Of a stretch of DNA of 64,000 nucleotides, positions 52,882 to 62,927 are shown in pieces. The DNA comes from Sansalvadorimonas sp965221135 (GTDB lineage: Bacteria; Pseudomonadota; Gammaproteobacteria; Pseudomonadales; Endozoicomonadaceae). Where the stretch lies: contig CBDCRZ010000069.1 of the NCBI GenBank assembly GCA_965221135.1, positions 124,001 through 188,000 on the forward strand, read 5' to 3'. Below the pieces are notes generated by a model. The model saw nothing but the letters and a program-made list of their open reading frames with translations, ran no database searches and was not told where the DNA came from. The number at the start of each line of letters is the position of its first letter. The first letter of the stretch is position 1. Both the position numbers and the translations under genes were made by a program.

Positions 52882-54033
52882 TCAGAACTGTCGAGTCACC
52901 CCACCGGGAACGGTTTTTACAAAACCTCCCAGCTCCAGATTAAGAAGCAACTCAGACAACTGTTGACCTTCATAGCCCGTCATCATCAAGAGTTCATCAT
53001 AATGGCAGGTGTCGTAGCCCATTAGGGTCAGTACTGTTTTCTGGTCAGGGCATTCAGGCATTGGTGATTCTAACCCGGGCAGGTGCTCAAGAGCCGCCGC
53101 ATTACGTAGCCCTCTCAGCTCCTGTAACAGCTGTTCGGCATTCTCTATCAGGCAGGCGCCATCACGAATCAGGGCATGACACCCCCGGCAACCGGGGTTA
53201 CTCACTGAACCAGGCATGGCATAAACATCCCGCCCCTGTTCCAGGGCGCAGCGGGAAGTGACCAGTGAACCACTGGCGACGGTGGCTTCCACCACCAGCA
53301 CTCCAAGACTCAGACCACTGATAATACGGTTACGGCGGGGGAAGTGCCCGGGGCGTGGCTGGGTCCCCAGAGGAAATTCCGTCACAACAGCGCCTTGCTG
53401 AGTAATATCACCCGCCAGTGTTTCATGACGCTGTGGATAAATCACATCCACACCGCAGGCCAGCACGGCCACTGTGTTCTGACCTGCGGCAAGAGCGCCT
53501 CGATGCACGGCACCGTCTATTCCTATCGCAAGACCACTGGTGATAGTAAACCCTGATTTCGCTACTTCAGCTGCTATGGTTTCCGCCATATTCAGAGCCA
53601 GCAGTGAAGGTTTACGACTACCGACCATGGCCACCTGTGGAGTCTGAAGCACACCGACATCACCATTCACAAACAGCAGTATGGGAGGGTCAGAAATGGC
53701 TTTCAGCAGGGTAGGGTACAGCTCCCCCTGAACAGTCAGAATATGGTGCTGATCACTGGCGGTGAGCCATTGGTGATCTTTGTTAAGAGCAGCCCGAATA
53801 AAAGGGTCATGGGAAGCCGTCTGGATTGCACGAACCAGTCGTGCCGGTAGCAGCTCTTTCAGATGGGAGGTTTGGGCGGAAAATACTTCAGTAGGGGAGC
53901 CAAACGCCTCAAGCAGCTTTTGCAGGCGTACAGAGCCAAGACCCGGAATATGAAAAAGCAGCAGCCAGGGTTCCAGCTGCTGCCATTGTGCGGATGTCGC
54001 TTTGGTTTGGTTGCTCTTCGGTATCTCGCCCAT
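52882..54033 (-). CDS. dprA: DNA-processing protein A (recombination mediator)
   Basis: 383 aa. Loads RecA onto incoming single-stranded DNA in natural transformation. An N-terminal helical region has HhH-like elements (IPGLGSVRLQKLLEAFGS). The Rossmann core includes VAMVGSRKP, FTITSGLAIGIDGAVHRGAL and GLSLGVLVVEATVASGS. The C-terminus is a winged helix (MMTGYEGQQLSELLLNLEL). It is followed by tsaC and preceded by the LysM gene. Confidence 0.95.
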   Translation of the reverse strand: MGEIPKSNQTKATSAQWQQLEPWLLLFHIPGLGSVRLQKLLEAFGSPTEVFSAQTSHLKELLPARLVRAIQTASHDPFIRAALNKDHQWLTASDQHHILTVQGELYPTLLKAISDPPILLFVNGDVGVLQTPQVAMVGSRKPSLLALNMAETIAAEVAKSGFTITSGLAIGIDGAVHRGALAAGQNTVAVLACGVDVIYPQRHETLAGDITQQGAVVTEFPLGTQPRPGHFPRRNRIISGLSLGVLVVEATVASGSLVTSRCALEQGRDVYAMPGSVSNPGCRGCHALIRDGACLIENAEQLLQELRGLRNAAALEHLPGLESPMPECPDQKTVLTLMGYDTCHYDELLMMTGYEGQQLSELLLNLELGGFVKTVPGGVTRQF

Positions 54034-54079
54034 GGCGATACACTTTAGACCAAATCAAGCTTTAGACCATACTGCTCGA

Positions 54080-55105
54080 TCAGGGTGCCCGCAGGACATC
54101 CATCGTATGCAGAGGCTGGCTGGCCTGCATTACAATCGCAAAGCTCAGACGATCGTAAGTCTTGTACACCATAATATGGCCAACCCGCTTCTCCGGCAGA
54201 TCAACAAACTCATCCGTTTGCTTATCCTTCACAGTGTTACTGCGATAAATAGCCAGAACATTACCTTCTTTCATGCCGTCCTTTTCACCCAGGTTCACCA
54301 CCACACTGTTGTAGAGGCCAATCTGGCTGACACCACCGATTACATCAAGAATGTAACCCGCGACACTTTTATTCTCAGGAGAGGATGGGAAGAAAGAATT
54401 CGCCAGCCGGCGCTCTTCAGACACCAGCAGCTTGTCACCAACACGCAGCTCTTCTGTAGCACGTGTCACATACATAGTGGCAACATCATTGGTAACATCT
54501 TCACGGTTCAGGGTACCAACACTCTGTACCATGCTACCCAGATATTCTTTGGTCTTGGGGTTGGTATACTGTTTCTCACCACGATATACGCCATACACAC
54601 GACCTTCGTCGCTGAAGTCGCCACGAGCATAAATAGTATCCCCAGAACCACTGATTACCCGCTCCTGACCATTAGCCAGAATGTAAGGAGCCGCTGCAAT
54701 TTCCTCAGGGCCACTGATAATGCGGCTCATATTCAGGAAGCTGTTAATTGCTTCCAGAGGAATGGCAGGAATGGCATCTGCAAAAGGAGTGGACTTCACC
54801 TTGGGGCCAAGTTTGAGTGTACGACCAGTTGTACCTCGGGTAACCGTCAGACGCGGTTTGCCGTCAATGTACACAAGGTGCACCGTATCACCTGGGTAGA
54901 TAAGATGGGGATTATTGATTTGTGGATTGAGTTCCCACACATCGGGCCAGTCCCACGGGTTTTGTAAAAAGCGGCCAGATATATCCCAAAGGGTGTCGCC
55001 CTTTACAACGGCATAGGAATCAGGACGGTTATCACGAAATGGCTCAGCTGCCCCAACCTGTGTGACGAGGCACCACAGGAAAGCCCCCAGCAGTGCTTTC
55101 TTCAT
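54080..55105 (-). CDS. tsaP: LysM-domain protein, TsaP-like (type IV pilus secretin-associated)
   Basis: 341 aa with a signal peptide ending near GAAEP. A LysM domain lies at about residues 30-80 (YAVVKGDTLWDISGRFLQNP, LIYPGDTVHL). The rest resembles the C-terminal FlgT-like part of TsaP, which anchors PilQ to peptidoglycan. Family and position (next to dprA, before def) match Pseudomonas. Whether a type IV pilus exists cannot be seen here. Confidence 0.85.
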   Translation of the reverse strand: MKKALLGAFLWCLVTQVGAAEPFRDNRPDSYAVVKGDTLWDISGRFLQNPWDWPDVWELNPQINNPHLIYPGDTVHLVYIDGKPRLTVTRGTTGRTLKLGPKVKSTPFADAIPAIPLEAINSFLNMSRIISGPEEIAAAPYILANGQERVISGSGDTIYARGDFSDEGRVYGVYRGEKQYTNPKTKEYLGSMVQSVGTLNREDVTNDVATMYVTRATEELRVGDKLLVSEERRLANSFFPSSPENKSVAGYILDVIGGVSQIGLYNSVVVNLGEKDGMKEGNVLAIYRSNTVKDKQTDEFVDLPEKRVGHIMVYKTYDRLSFAIVMQASQPLHTMDVLRAP

Positions 55106-55192
55106 TTGTTATCCTTGCTTGTTATTCTTCTTCGCGTAACCCATATTAACAGCAGCTTTTATGGGAACACCACCAAACAAGGCATCATGCGC

Positions 55193-57868
55193 TTATCTTT
55201 TTGTTTTTTGCGACGTTTGTGCCGTTTTCCTTTTTTTCCTTCGCAACAGAAGGTCATCTTCTTCATTCCCTCTTGTATCCCTTATAAATGAAGGCTGGGA
55301 ATCTTTGAAAAGACGTAACTGTGTGGTTGGCGTACTTTCCATCACAGGAATCTCAGACTCGAACTCACGCCGTAACCGCTCCTCATCCGACAGCTCTTCT
55401 ACAGGCTCTTCATCATCAGGCTCTTCATCATCAGGCTCTTCATCATCAGAGTCTTCTTCGCAAATGCTTTCATCAAAAAGACCGCTATGAAAAAGACTTT
55501 CATCACCAGAGACGCTTTGTTCAACTGGATCAACATCTGACTCATCATCGTCACTATCCAATGAAAGAGTTTCAGCATTACTCATTACAGAACTTGCTTT
55601 TGCTGATGACCTGTTGCGAAACATCAAATCAAGACGTGTGGACTGTTCTTCCTGCTCCTCTGAGCTTAGCGATGCATAGCTGTTAATTTCAGAGCCTCTG
55701 GACTGCAACCTGTTATCAATTTTACTCAGGGTTGTATTCATGCCTCCAAAGAATCGTCTCACGCAGTGCCAGCTTGCAGGTACAACGGATGCCAGTTTGG
55801 AAAGATCCCAGTCACACCCTATCATCAGACCACCCGCAACATTTATAGCCATAAGACTGTTTACGGATACGGCATAACCTCCGATAGTTGCCAGCCAGGT
55901 GGGTACACCAAGAATTCCCACTGCAATCGTTCCACCAGTAGCTGAGACCGCCATGCACATAGTTGCGACCCGAAATGCCTTACTGCTGGCCCATACCCTG
56001 CAGAAGGCAGCCATACTTATGACCGCACCTGAAGCAACATACCAGCGATAAAACTGCGAGACAGGAAATACACACAGAGTGGTTCCCAACAGCAAAGCGG
56101 CATTAACAACACCTTTGCAGTCCACAAACTCCTCTCCCAATGCCTCAGCACCGGCAAAACCAGACATATGCAAAGCCCGGCCCAGAGCACCACCAACATA
56201 AGTACCGGCAACAGGGGAACCAAATGCCAGCAACCCTGCTACGCCCCCGGCACACATACTGATCATCTCAACGGTATTGGCTTTTTCATCCGGTGTGCGC
56301 ATAAAGCCAATCATTGCAGCAGTGAATGCACCGGCGCCCATGCTGGGCGCACCCTCTGCGCAGGTAAAAGCTACAGCCATACTGCCTTTAATGGCTCCCC
56401 AGAGAAGTTTATTTACACGGGTATCACACTTTTCTTCCACCTTTGCGTACTTTGATACTGCCCCCCCCTGGTGCAAAGGACGACGCGTTAACACAGCAGG
56501 GCGTTGCTTTCTTTCTTCCACCCCCATATCGGACACCAGCTTTCTGGACGCCGGTATCAAACAGTCTCCACTTCCGCTGAGGGTAGTCACATCCGCACGG
56601 TTGTTCAGCACACAGGGGGAGTGAATCAACTTTGCACAGACACCGCCATCACGGCGCAGGGTCAGCTTGTCCATAAGGCTGCCGCCATTACGGCATTGCA
56701 CAATATATCCGTGGGTATAAATGTTCCTTGACCGGTTTATCTGCTCATAAAACGCTTTCTCAGCGTCAGCCAGAGCCATTTCCGCTTCGTCGTATTGATA
56801 TACCGCCACAGCACAACGAGGGGGAACACCTGTACCACCCGCTTCCAGGCTCGCCTGTTGGTAATTACGCGCCAGCAACAACTTGGCGGCCAGGGCATGT
56901 TCGCCATTTTCAGCCGCAATATTTTCAGCCGTTTTACCTTGTGCGTCTTTGGCATCCAGCCCTGTGCCCTGTTCGAGCAGCAGATCAATCAATACATGAT
57001 CTCGAACACGTTCAACCACCGAGTGCATAACACTCTGGTTCTCGTTTTCCGGATCCCGTCCGAAGAGGATGTCCTGGAATGCACTGGCATCAAACTCCCT
57101 ACCCTCTTTCATGGCGAGTTTTCTGGCTACATCCAGTCTATTAAGACTCTCAAACTGCCCAGGGGTCAGGTCGCCTCTCTCAATCAAGTGCTGTATATCA
57201 TTAAGCGTACGCTGCCGCTCTTCCCGTGGGCAATGTTCCAGCACGGCATCCCAGAAAGCTTTAAGCCTGTTGGCACCTCCTTCACGGGCGATGCCGTAGA
57301 TTTCCCTCAACATACCGGGGGAGAGTGGTTCATCGCTGCTCAGCAGCGCTTTCAGCCGCTTACCCTGATTAAATGAGCTGCGCAGGGCTGCTTTGGTCTG
57401 CTCATTAAGCACATCGGGGCTGACCCACTTCACCAGTCGCTGGGGCACAAAACCCATATTGTTCGTATGGCTGACCGCGAGGTTGGCAAGATTGGTGTCA
57501 TAAGGAATCGAATTCAGAAGTGTGCCCACAACGCTGCGATATACACGTCTGTGAATCCACATACCGCCGGGGTAATCTTTCCCACCATATGCATTGGTCG
57601 GAGCAGAACTGACAGGGCGCTTGCCCAGCAATATGCCCCTCCGTCGCGGCTCCGCTGAGTTCACTGTGTTAGCCCCTGGGGCTGTATGTGGTGCTAGTGG
57701 TGCGCTCATAGTGGCGGCTCCTGGCAGCTGCTCTGGATAATTAATCCGCCCGAAAATACGCATCAGTTGCACGGGTATCACTAACACAAAGGTCACTTGA
57801 GCCGTAATCACCCCGTTAGGAGTGTTTGTTTTTTTACTCATTACGAAAAACTTCGGGGCTTCGTACAT
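55193..57868 (-). CDS. Ankyrin-containing multi-pass membrane protein, effector-like
   Basis: 891 aa. Start uncertain: the ATG at 57868 or an ATG at 57841, with no good ribosome site at either. Two ankyrin-like repeats at about residues 285-340 (HVLIDLLLEQGTGLDAKDAQ, GKTAENIAAENGEHALAAKL). From about 475 to 710 there are several hydrophobic helices (ISMCAGGVAGLLAFGSPVAG, GVVNAALLLGTTLCVFPVSQ, TMCMAVSATGGTIAVGILGV). The C-terminus is acidic (DDEEPDDEEPDDEEP), then basic (LLLRRKKRKTAQ). Inserted between tsaP and def, which are neighbours in related genomes. Probably a host-interaction protein; secretion route unknown. Confidence 0.65.
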   Translation of the reverse strand: MYEAPKFFVMSKKTNTPNGVITAQVTFVLVIPVQLMRIFGRINYPEQLPGAATMSAPLAPHTAPGANTVNSAEPRRRGILLGKRPVSSAPTNAYGGKDYPGGMWIHRRVYRSVVGTLLNSIPYDTNLANLAVSHTNNMGFVPQRLVKWVSPDVLNEQTKAALRSSFNQGKRLKALLSSDEPLSPGMLREIYGIAREGGANRLKAFWDAVLEHCPREERQRTLNDIQHLIERGDLTPGQFESLNRLDVARKLAMKEGREFDASAFQDILFGRDPENENQSVMHSVVERVRDHVLIDLLLEQGTGLDAKDAQGKTAENIAAENGEHALAAKLLLARNYQQASLEAGGTGVPPRCAVAVYQYDEAEMALADAEKAFYEQINRSRNIYTHGYIVQCRNGGSLMDKLTLRRDGGVCAKLIHSPCVLNNRADVTTLSGSGDCLIPASRKLVSDMGVEERKQRPAVLTRRPLHQGGAVSKYAKVEEKCDTRVNKLLWGAIKGSMAVAFTCAEGAPSMGAGAFTAAMIGFMRTPDEKANTVEMISMCAGGVAGLLAFGSPVAGTYVGGALGRALHMSGFAGAEALGEEFVDCKGVVNAALLLGTTLCVFPVSQFYRWYVASGAVISMAAFCRVWASSKAFRVATMCMAVSATGGTIAVGILGVPTWLATIGGYAVSVNSLMAINVAGGLMIGCDWDLSKLASVVPASWHCVRRFFGGMNTTLSKIDNRLQSRGSEINSYASLSSEEQEEQSTRLDLMFRNRSSAKASSVMSNAETLSLDSDDDESDVDPVEQSVSGDESLFHSGLFDESICEEDSDDEEPDDEEPDDEEPVEELSDEERLRREFESEIPVMESTPTTQLRLFKDSQPSFIRDTRGNEEDDLLLRRKKRKTAQTSQKTKR
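55404..55448 (-). repeat. Three exact 15-bp repeats encoding DDEEP
   Basis: GGCTCTTCATCATCA occurs three times in tandem in the acidic tail of the ankyrin gene; in-frame expansion or loss would change only the tail length. Confidence 0.9.
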
Positions 57869-57899
57869 TAGAAGCCGGAGGCTCTTTTCTATAGAATGG

Positions 57900-57921
57900 G
57901 CTTTATAGAAAGTTATAAAGC
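57900..57921. promoter_or_regulatory. Palindrome between the ankyrin gene and def
   Basis: GCTTTATA and TATAAAGC flank 6 bases in the divergent promoter gap (57869-58002). Could be an operator for one of the two genes. Confidence 0.35.
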
Positions 57922-58002
57922 TGGTGCCTCGATGCCTGGCTTTTTATTATATTTGGTTACACTGAATACTATTGGTAACAGGAAGCAGGGCTGAAACACT
58001 CT

Positions 58003-58512
58003 ATGGCTAAACTCGACATCCTTGAGTTTCCGAACCCACGTCTGCATTTACCGGGACTGACGGTCGAGCAGGTTGATGAGACAATCAAAACCCTCATCGA
58101 TGATATGTTTGAAACCATGTATGACGCCGACGGTTGTGGTCTGGCAGCAACACAGGTTGATGTTCAACTGCGCATTTTTGTTATGGATTTCTCTTCCGAC
58201 AAAAGTGAAGGCGAGGTTTTCATTAATCCGGTAATCACTCCTCTTACAGAAGACCCTTCCGAGTTTTCTGAAGGTTGCCTGTCTGTACCTGGCTTCTTTG
58301 AAAACATGCACCGCCCCAACAAAGTGAAGGTGAAAGCCTTGAATCGTGATGGCGAGGTGTTCGAAAAAGAATATGAAGGCATTCATGCCGTCTGCGTACA
58401 GCACGAGTATGACCACCTTGATGGCCGCTTGTTTGTAGATAATTTTACCAAGCTCAAGCGTGACCGTATTCGCAAGAAGCTTGAGAAAAACAAGCGTCTG
58501 TCCTCTCGCTAA
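58003..58512 (+). CDS. def: Peptide deformylase
   Basis: 169 aa metalloenzyme removing the N-formyl group from new proteins. The three motifs are intact: GCGLAATQV (motif 1), EGCLS (motif 2) and QHEYDHLDG (motif 3). In related bacteria fmt follows immediately; here a 4.5-kb insertion separates them. AGCAGGGC lies upstream of the ATG. Confidence 0.97.
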   Translation: MAKLDILEFPNPRLHLPGLTVEQVDETIKTLIDDMFETMYDADGCGLAATQVDVQLRIFVMDFSSDKSEGEVFINPVITPLTEDPSEFSEGCLSVPGFFENMHRPNKVKVKALNRDGEVFEKEYEGIHAVCVQHEYDHLDGRLFVDNFTKLKRDRIRKKLEKNKRLSSR

Positions 58513-58832
58513 CCCGTAAATTTCATAAATACAGGCAGGTTCCGCCCAGTACCTTGTTAGAGCCAGATCTATAAAAATGAAAGCTTCAAGCAAAGCTCAC
58601 CGGAACCTGCCATGTCCCAAAATACACAAGAAGCGCTTCGTTTACCCTGTTCACTGTAAAAAAGTAAGTGCCCGACCACACGAAACTTGCTCTACAGCAG
58701 AAAGGCGCCCATGGAGTGAAGTGAGTTGGTTTTCCGCAAATTTTACTGCATCGCCTTGCCCCATGAACACGCATCACAGTCTCGTCAGGTTCCTCGAAAA
58801 AATACTGCCACAGAAAAATTCTATAAGTGAGA
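58513..58832. other. Spacer after def with an 11-bp inverted repeat
   Basis: No gene. GGCAGGTTCCG (58534-58544) is exactly complementary to CGGAACCTGCC (58601-58611), a long-loop hairpin or remnant of a small mobile element at the left border of the insertion. Confidence 0.5.
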
Positions 58833-59699
58833 TCAGGGGTTCAAAACCGTCTTGGGCCAGAGACTTGTATCGGTAATATCATCCGGCAGGACATCACAGT
58901 TCAACTGGTACTGACCCTTCAAATCCTCGCACAGTTTTTTCACAATACGGGCATGTGTCCAGCGGGTGGGATGCCCTGTATCCCAGTAGATATGGTTATC
59001 CGGAGCTGCACAGGGTTTCCATCCCCATGCCTGCTCCCTCTGCAATGACATCGGCCATATAGCTTGCCACATCAACCAGAAGGAAATGGACACGTGCATC
59101 TCCTGTCTGATAACGAGTGTCGTTTTCCAAAGACTGATGACATGCTCTGAGATAGGTGTTGTGATCTTTCGAAATAAGGCTCATAGCCCCTGAAGCCTTA
59201 ATGTCGCTGTTAAATTCAGGTGTAGCTCCAATATCTGGCATATTGGCCAGTGCGATATGAATTGTGCCCTTACTACCGGGCTGGTTGATAAACCTCTCCC
59301 ATCCATTCGGCCCATACAGGCCCATTAGAAAAGCGTCCGCTGTAATAAGGGGACGAAGGCAAAATCGGTAATTTTTTGTCCACCGTGTCCAGTGCTTTTA
59401 TGGATGCACGTATAGTGTTTTCGTACAAAGCCACACAACTCTTGGCTATAGCCGGGCATTTGTGCTGCACGGAACAGTAGGCCTTCCATGGCTTAAGCAC
59501 ATAATGGGGCGACCTTCCCGGCAATCTCATTGCGCAGTGCATAGAGGTTGCCGGTGTCAGAAATACTGTCCCCTAACACCACCATACGTCTGACCGGGTA
59601 ACGCTCATCATCTGCGGCCTGAACACCTGACAGAAACATTCCTGCCACCACAATAAACAAACAATGCCGTGCATTTTGATTGATGCAGGTAAAAGACAT
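58833..59699 (-). pseudogene. Broken GDSL (SGNH) lipase/esterase
   Basis: Four frame segments together give one secreted lipase: a signal peptide (FIVVAGMFLSGVQA) starting at 59699 with GAGGTG upstream, block I VVLGDSISDTGNLY, then SSPYYSGRFSNGPVW, NMPDIGATPEF and the catalytic Asp/His block DNHIYWDTGHPTRWTH. Frameshifts lie near 59505, 59290 and 59020. All catalytic blocks remain but no complete frame does. Such lipases resemble secreted phospholipase/hemolysins of Vibrio. Recently decayed. Confidence 0.85.
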
Positions 59700-60009
59700 G
59701 ACCAGCACCTCAAGGGTAGAGATTCCCAATCTAGTACAAGCAGCAAAAAGAAACGCGAGATACGCCGTTATTTTTGAAGAGGAACTCAAGGAGGATAGCC
59801 AGGAGAAGTACCTGGAGCCCGGCGCCAGGATGAAAGTAAGTAACGGTTTATTCGTTTGCTATAAAACACTAAACAAATGAGTCTCTGGAATAATTTAATA
59901 TACCTGACTGCTTTGTTTGCAGTAATAACCAAATGCCCCGAAGCTGGAAACTTGAGATCGTGTGCGGACTCTCTGAAAGCGTACATCAACACGCTCAGGT
60001 AGATTACGC

Positions 60010-61737
60010 ATGCAGTCACAACCCCAAAGTACCCTTTTTCAAGAGCCGGAGCAGGCGGTACTTGTCAGCCATGGCACTGAGCTTTATAACCTCGGGAAAA
60101 AGCGGCAAATCAACTATTTCACCGTGCTGGATAAAACCTCTAACGAGTGGATGAGTTACCAGATACCCACCATCCAGTCAGCTGATAATAGTGAGCGGGA
60201 AGGCTGCGCCATCGTAGGTACACCTTATATGCACAAGGATGGCACGATCTACATTGCTGCAGCCGGCGGCGTACTCAATCGTTTCACCAAAGATGGTGAT
60301 GGCTATCGCCATGAGTACGCAATTCTGAATGGGAAGTCTACGCCATTCTTTATCGCCAATAACACCTCGGCCTGTCTGTTAGCTATTGGTGATAAGCCTG
60401 TTGCTGAGCCTCTGATACAAAGAAATATAGATGGTGCTGAAGTGACTCGACCGTTCTTTCAGAGCTACAGAGAGCAGAACCCTGATTACAACATGCTGGT
60501 CGAGCAGGGTCTGATTACAACGGCAAAGCGTGATGCCATCTGGGCAAAAGCGAAAAGAAAAATCAGCAGGAAGGTCTGCAGTATTAACATGGCTCTGGAA
60601 AAAGTCAGACAGTCATCTTCAGAAGAGGCTGAAGTTTACCGGGCAGCCTTACGCTCCAAAGACGGCCCGCTCAAAGATGAAGTACTAAGAATCTGGGAGC
60701 GCAACAATGATGAATTCAAGTCTGCAAACGGGAGTCAACCTGTTGGGGAAGCGTTCGATAAGCTGGTTTACGGTCTGTACGACCAGTGTTATCTACAAAC
60801 TAACCCTCTCACTGAAAAAGATCAGGCAGAGATCATAAAGGCTGCTGACACTGCCCAAATGAAAGCCGAAATCATGGCGAAGAAAACCCGTCTGTTCACA
60901 CCTAAGCCCGGCAGGAAAATTTACGATGAGCGTCTCCCTGTTTTCCGTGGTTCTGTAGCGGAGATGCCTGGCGATGACAACACTTTGGCCGTTGCAGTGG
61001 TCGGCCACCTGTATCGCATTAATCACATTACCGGCGCTATTGATTACCATGGCCGGGCGACATCCGATCATTTGGCCGTACCAATGATTTGCAATGATGG
61101 CCTGCCTACGCAGGAAACTTATGTTCCGGATGTTGATAACCGTGGTCTCGTTGCCCTGGATGATAAGACCTTTATCCTGGCCGATATGGGGATTGATGAG
61201 GTGGTGAATGGTCCAAGAACCCTGCGTGTAGTGGCGGATAATGGCGACGGAACAGTGACAATCAATCAAAAACTGACGGATCAGTTGCTGGATAAACTGA
61301 AACCTCATTGGACGACAAATGGTCAGGAAAATATCACACCAAGAGTGAAGGCTATGGTTTCAGTGCGGGAGCGTGCTATAGCAACTGTTGATGCTCCTGT
61401 GGAAATTTACCTGCGTACCAAACATGCCGGTAAAGATCTGCTTAAAGTGAATGTGCAGATGAGTAATGGTGAGCTTGCCGTTGGCGAGCCGGAAGAACTG
61501 AAGCTTTCTGGTTCCGTGAACTGTGAGTTTTTCTCGATAGTTGGTCAAACCCTGCTGACCGGGCGTGAAACCGAAGACTATGTGCGTCACGGATATCTAC
61601 CATCAGTTAAGCACCATGTCAGTGCCTTCAAAACGGGACAAACTCCCGAAACTCAGCAGCCTGCCAACATACTGCCTGAATTGCCGAAGTGGGTTTTCTA
61701 CACCGGCCATGGCTATGACGGAATTTTTACTCGCTAA
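60010..61737 (+). CDS. Unknown protein, paralogue of the gene at 25315-27054
   Basis: 575 aa, no signal peptide. Shares motifs with the other copy: SHGTELYNL (about 20), DGTIYIAAAGGVLNRF (about 78), YNMLVEQGLITTA (about 160), VVGHLYRINHITGAIDY (about 330), NGPRTLRVVAD (about 405), LRTKHAGKDLLKV (about 465) and GRETEDYVRHGYLP (about 515). A charged helical insert lies at about 165-285. A beta-rich fold, perhaps a propeller, is inferred. Its place between def and fmt, next to broken genes, indicates insertion. It is intact, so it may still be used. The upstream gap 59790-60009 has no other gene. Confidence 0.7.
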   Translation: MQSQPQSTLFQEPEQAVLVSHGTELYNLGKKRQINYFTVLDKTSNEWMSYQIPTIQSADNSEREGCAIVGTPYMHKDGTIYIAAAGGVLNRFTKDGDGYRHEYAILNGKSTPFFIANNTSACLLAIGDKPVAEPLIQRNIDGAEVTRPFFQSYREQNPDYNMLVEQGLITTAKRDAIWAKAKRKISRKVCSINMALEKVRQSSSEEAEVYRAALRSKDGPLKDEVLRIWERNNDEFKSANGSQPVGEAFDKLVYGLYDQCYLQTNPLTEKDQAEIIKAADTAQMKAEIMAKKTRLFTPKPGRKIYDERLPVFRGSVAEMPGDDNTLAVAVVGHLYRINHITGAIDYHGRATSDHLAVPMICNDGLPTQETYVPDVDNRGLVALDDKTFILADMGIDEVVNGPRTLRVVADNGDGTVTINQKLTDQLLDKLKPHWTTNGQENITPRVKAMVSVRERAIATVDAPVEIYLRTKHAGKDLLKVNVQMSNGELAVGEPEELKLSGSVNCEFFSIVGQTLLTGRETEDYVRHGYLPSVKHHVSAFKTGQTPETQQPANILPELPKWVFYTGHGYDGIFTR

Positions 61738-61776
61738 ACAAGGAAGACCCACATATTACGGCCCTTCTTTTTTTGG

Positions 61777-62927
61777 GGCTCTTCCTTTGTTTCAGTGGGT
61801 GATTTTCAGCGATTAACGCCACTGGGATACAGGTCCAGACCACCGAGATAAAAGTAGATCGCTGTCTTATATCGTTCACGGCTTCTGTACCCGCATGCCC
61901 GGGTCTTCAAACTTTGAATCCCATAGAGACATAGCCATTTCCCTGAGGGCCCAGGCTCGCGCTGTTTTCAACGTAGAATTCCGTAATGGTTCAAAGTTAT
62001 CCCACTTCTCCTCGGACATATTTTTCAGGGTTCATCAATCAGTCAAAACGGGTTCCTTTAAGCAGCCCTACACCCTCTGCCAGAAGGGTTTTATTCTCTT
62101 CTATGCGAACATTGTTAACAGCTTTTCCAGGGGACTGGGCGACATGGAATTTGTCGAATGCGATCCGTAGGTCTGACTCTGGGACATTCTCCCTGACTGA
62201 CTTGATATACGCTCTGGACATATCCATGGTCACACATTCAATGCTGGCCTTTTGGTCCTCGGGCAAGGTATCAAAGTACTCGTTGAGACTGCCACTCTTA
62301 CGGTCGTCTGCTACATGCACCACAACGCCTTCGATATGATCCGTGACCACTGTGACCTACTCATGCCGCTTCTGGAAAGACGTTTCATCGACCGCTATAC
62401 GCTGGGTAGCTTGGTTTCCCTACGCTCCAGACCTCTCTTTACAGCACGCTGTTGAATACCGTCTACGGCAGTCCAACTAAGCTTCATCTGTTGTGCAACT
62501 GCCCTGGTCGTGGCTTCCTTTAGCCAGTCAATAACCAAGGCTTCAAACAGGGCCGTATAACGAGAGCGCGGTTCCGCCCATGGCACCTGAGTGGCTAACA
62601 CTCCGTGTTCAGGACATTTGGTACGAGGAACGCTGGCTACAAGGATGGTTTGAAACTGACGAGTATCCAGGTGGCGCCACTTCTGGATAACGTGATCATA
62701 ACCGGGACAGGGTTGGCCGCAACTGCTGCATTTACAGAGCTTTATACCATTGTGTTCCATGTAGACTTTGACTTGGTTTTCCTGAAGGGAAAGATCTACT
62801 TCTGATACTGACCATGGAGTTTGAATACCCAGTATCTGGGAGTACAGTTTCTTATCTAGCATCTCGGCATCCTTGCATTGAGAGGTTCAGATTATGCTAA
62901 ATCACCCATTCAAATTATGGAAGAGCC
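61777..62927. mobile_element. Degenerate ISL3-family insertion sequence
   Basis: Left end GGCTCTTCCTTTGTTTCAGT and right end (reverse) GGCTCTTCCATAATTTGAAT share the outer GGCTCTTCC and an inner TGGGTGATTT, typical of ISL3-family termini. The 8 bases outside are TTTTTTGG on the left and TTTTTTAG on the right, a 7-of-8 target duplication. Length is 1,151 bp, shorter than an intact element of about 1.35 kb, in line with an internal deletion. Confidence 0.85.
61807..62862 (-). pseudogene. ISL3-family transposase, decayed
   Basis: Pieces in order: N-terminal zinc-finger part from 62862 (CKCSSCGQPCPGYDH, TKCPEHG); the first catalytic Asp in IAVDETSFQKRHE after a frameshift near 62405 and next to a TAG; the DDE core HIEGVVVHVADDRKSG with FDKFHVAQSPGKAVNN; a TGA after GTRFD and another frameshift before SEEKWDNFEPLRNSTLKTAR; then a deletion, and the tail RERYKTAIYFYLGGLDLYP. 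Cannot be active. Confidence 0.88.

Noticed and set aside
54002..54967. 321-aa plus-strand frame opposite tsaP
   Set aside because: Antisense to the LysM gene, His/Thr-rich composition typical of shadow frames.
59680..59880. 66-aa plus-strand frame upstream of the 575-aa gene
   Set aside because: Overlaps the signal-peptide end of the broken lipase and has no ribosome site or recognisable features.
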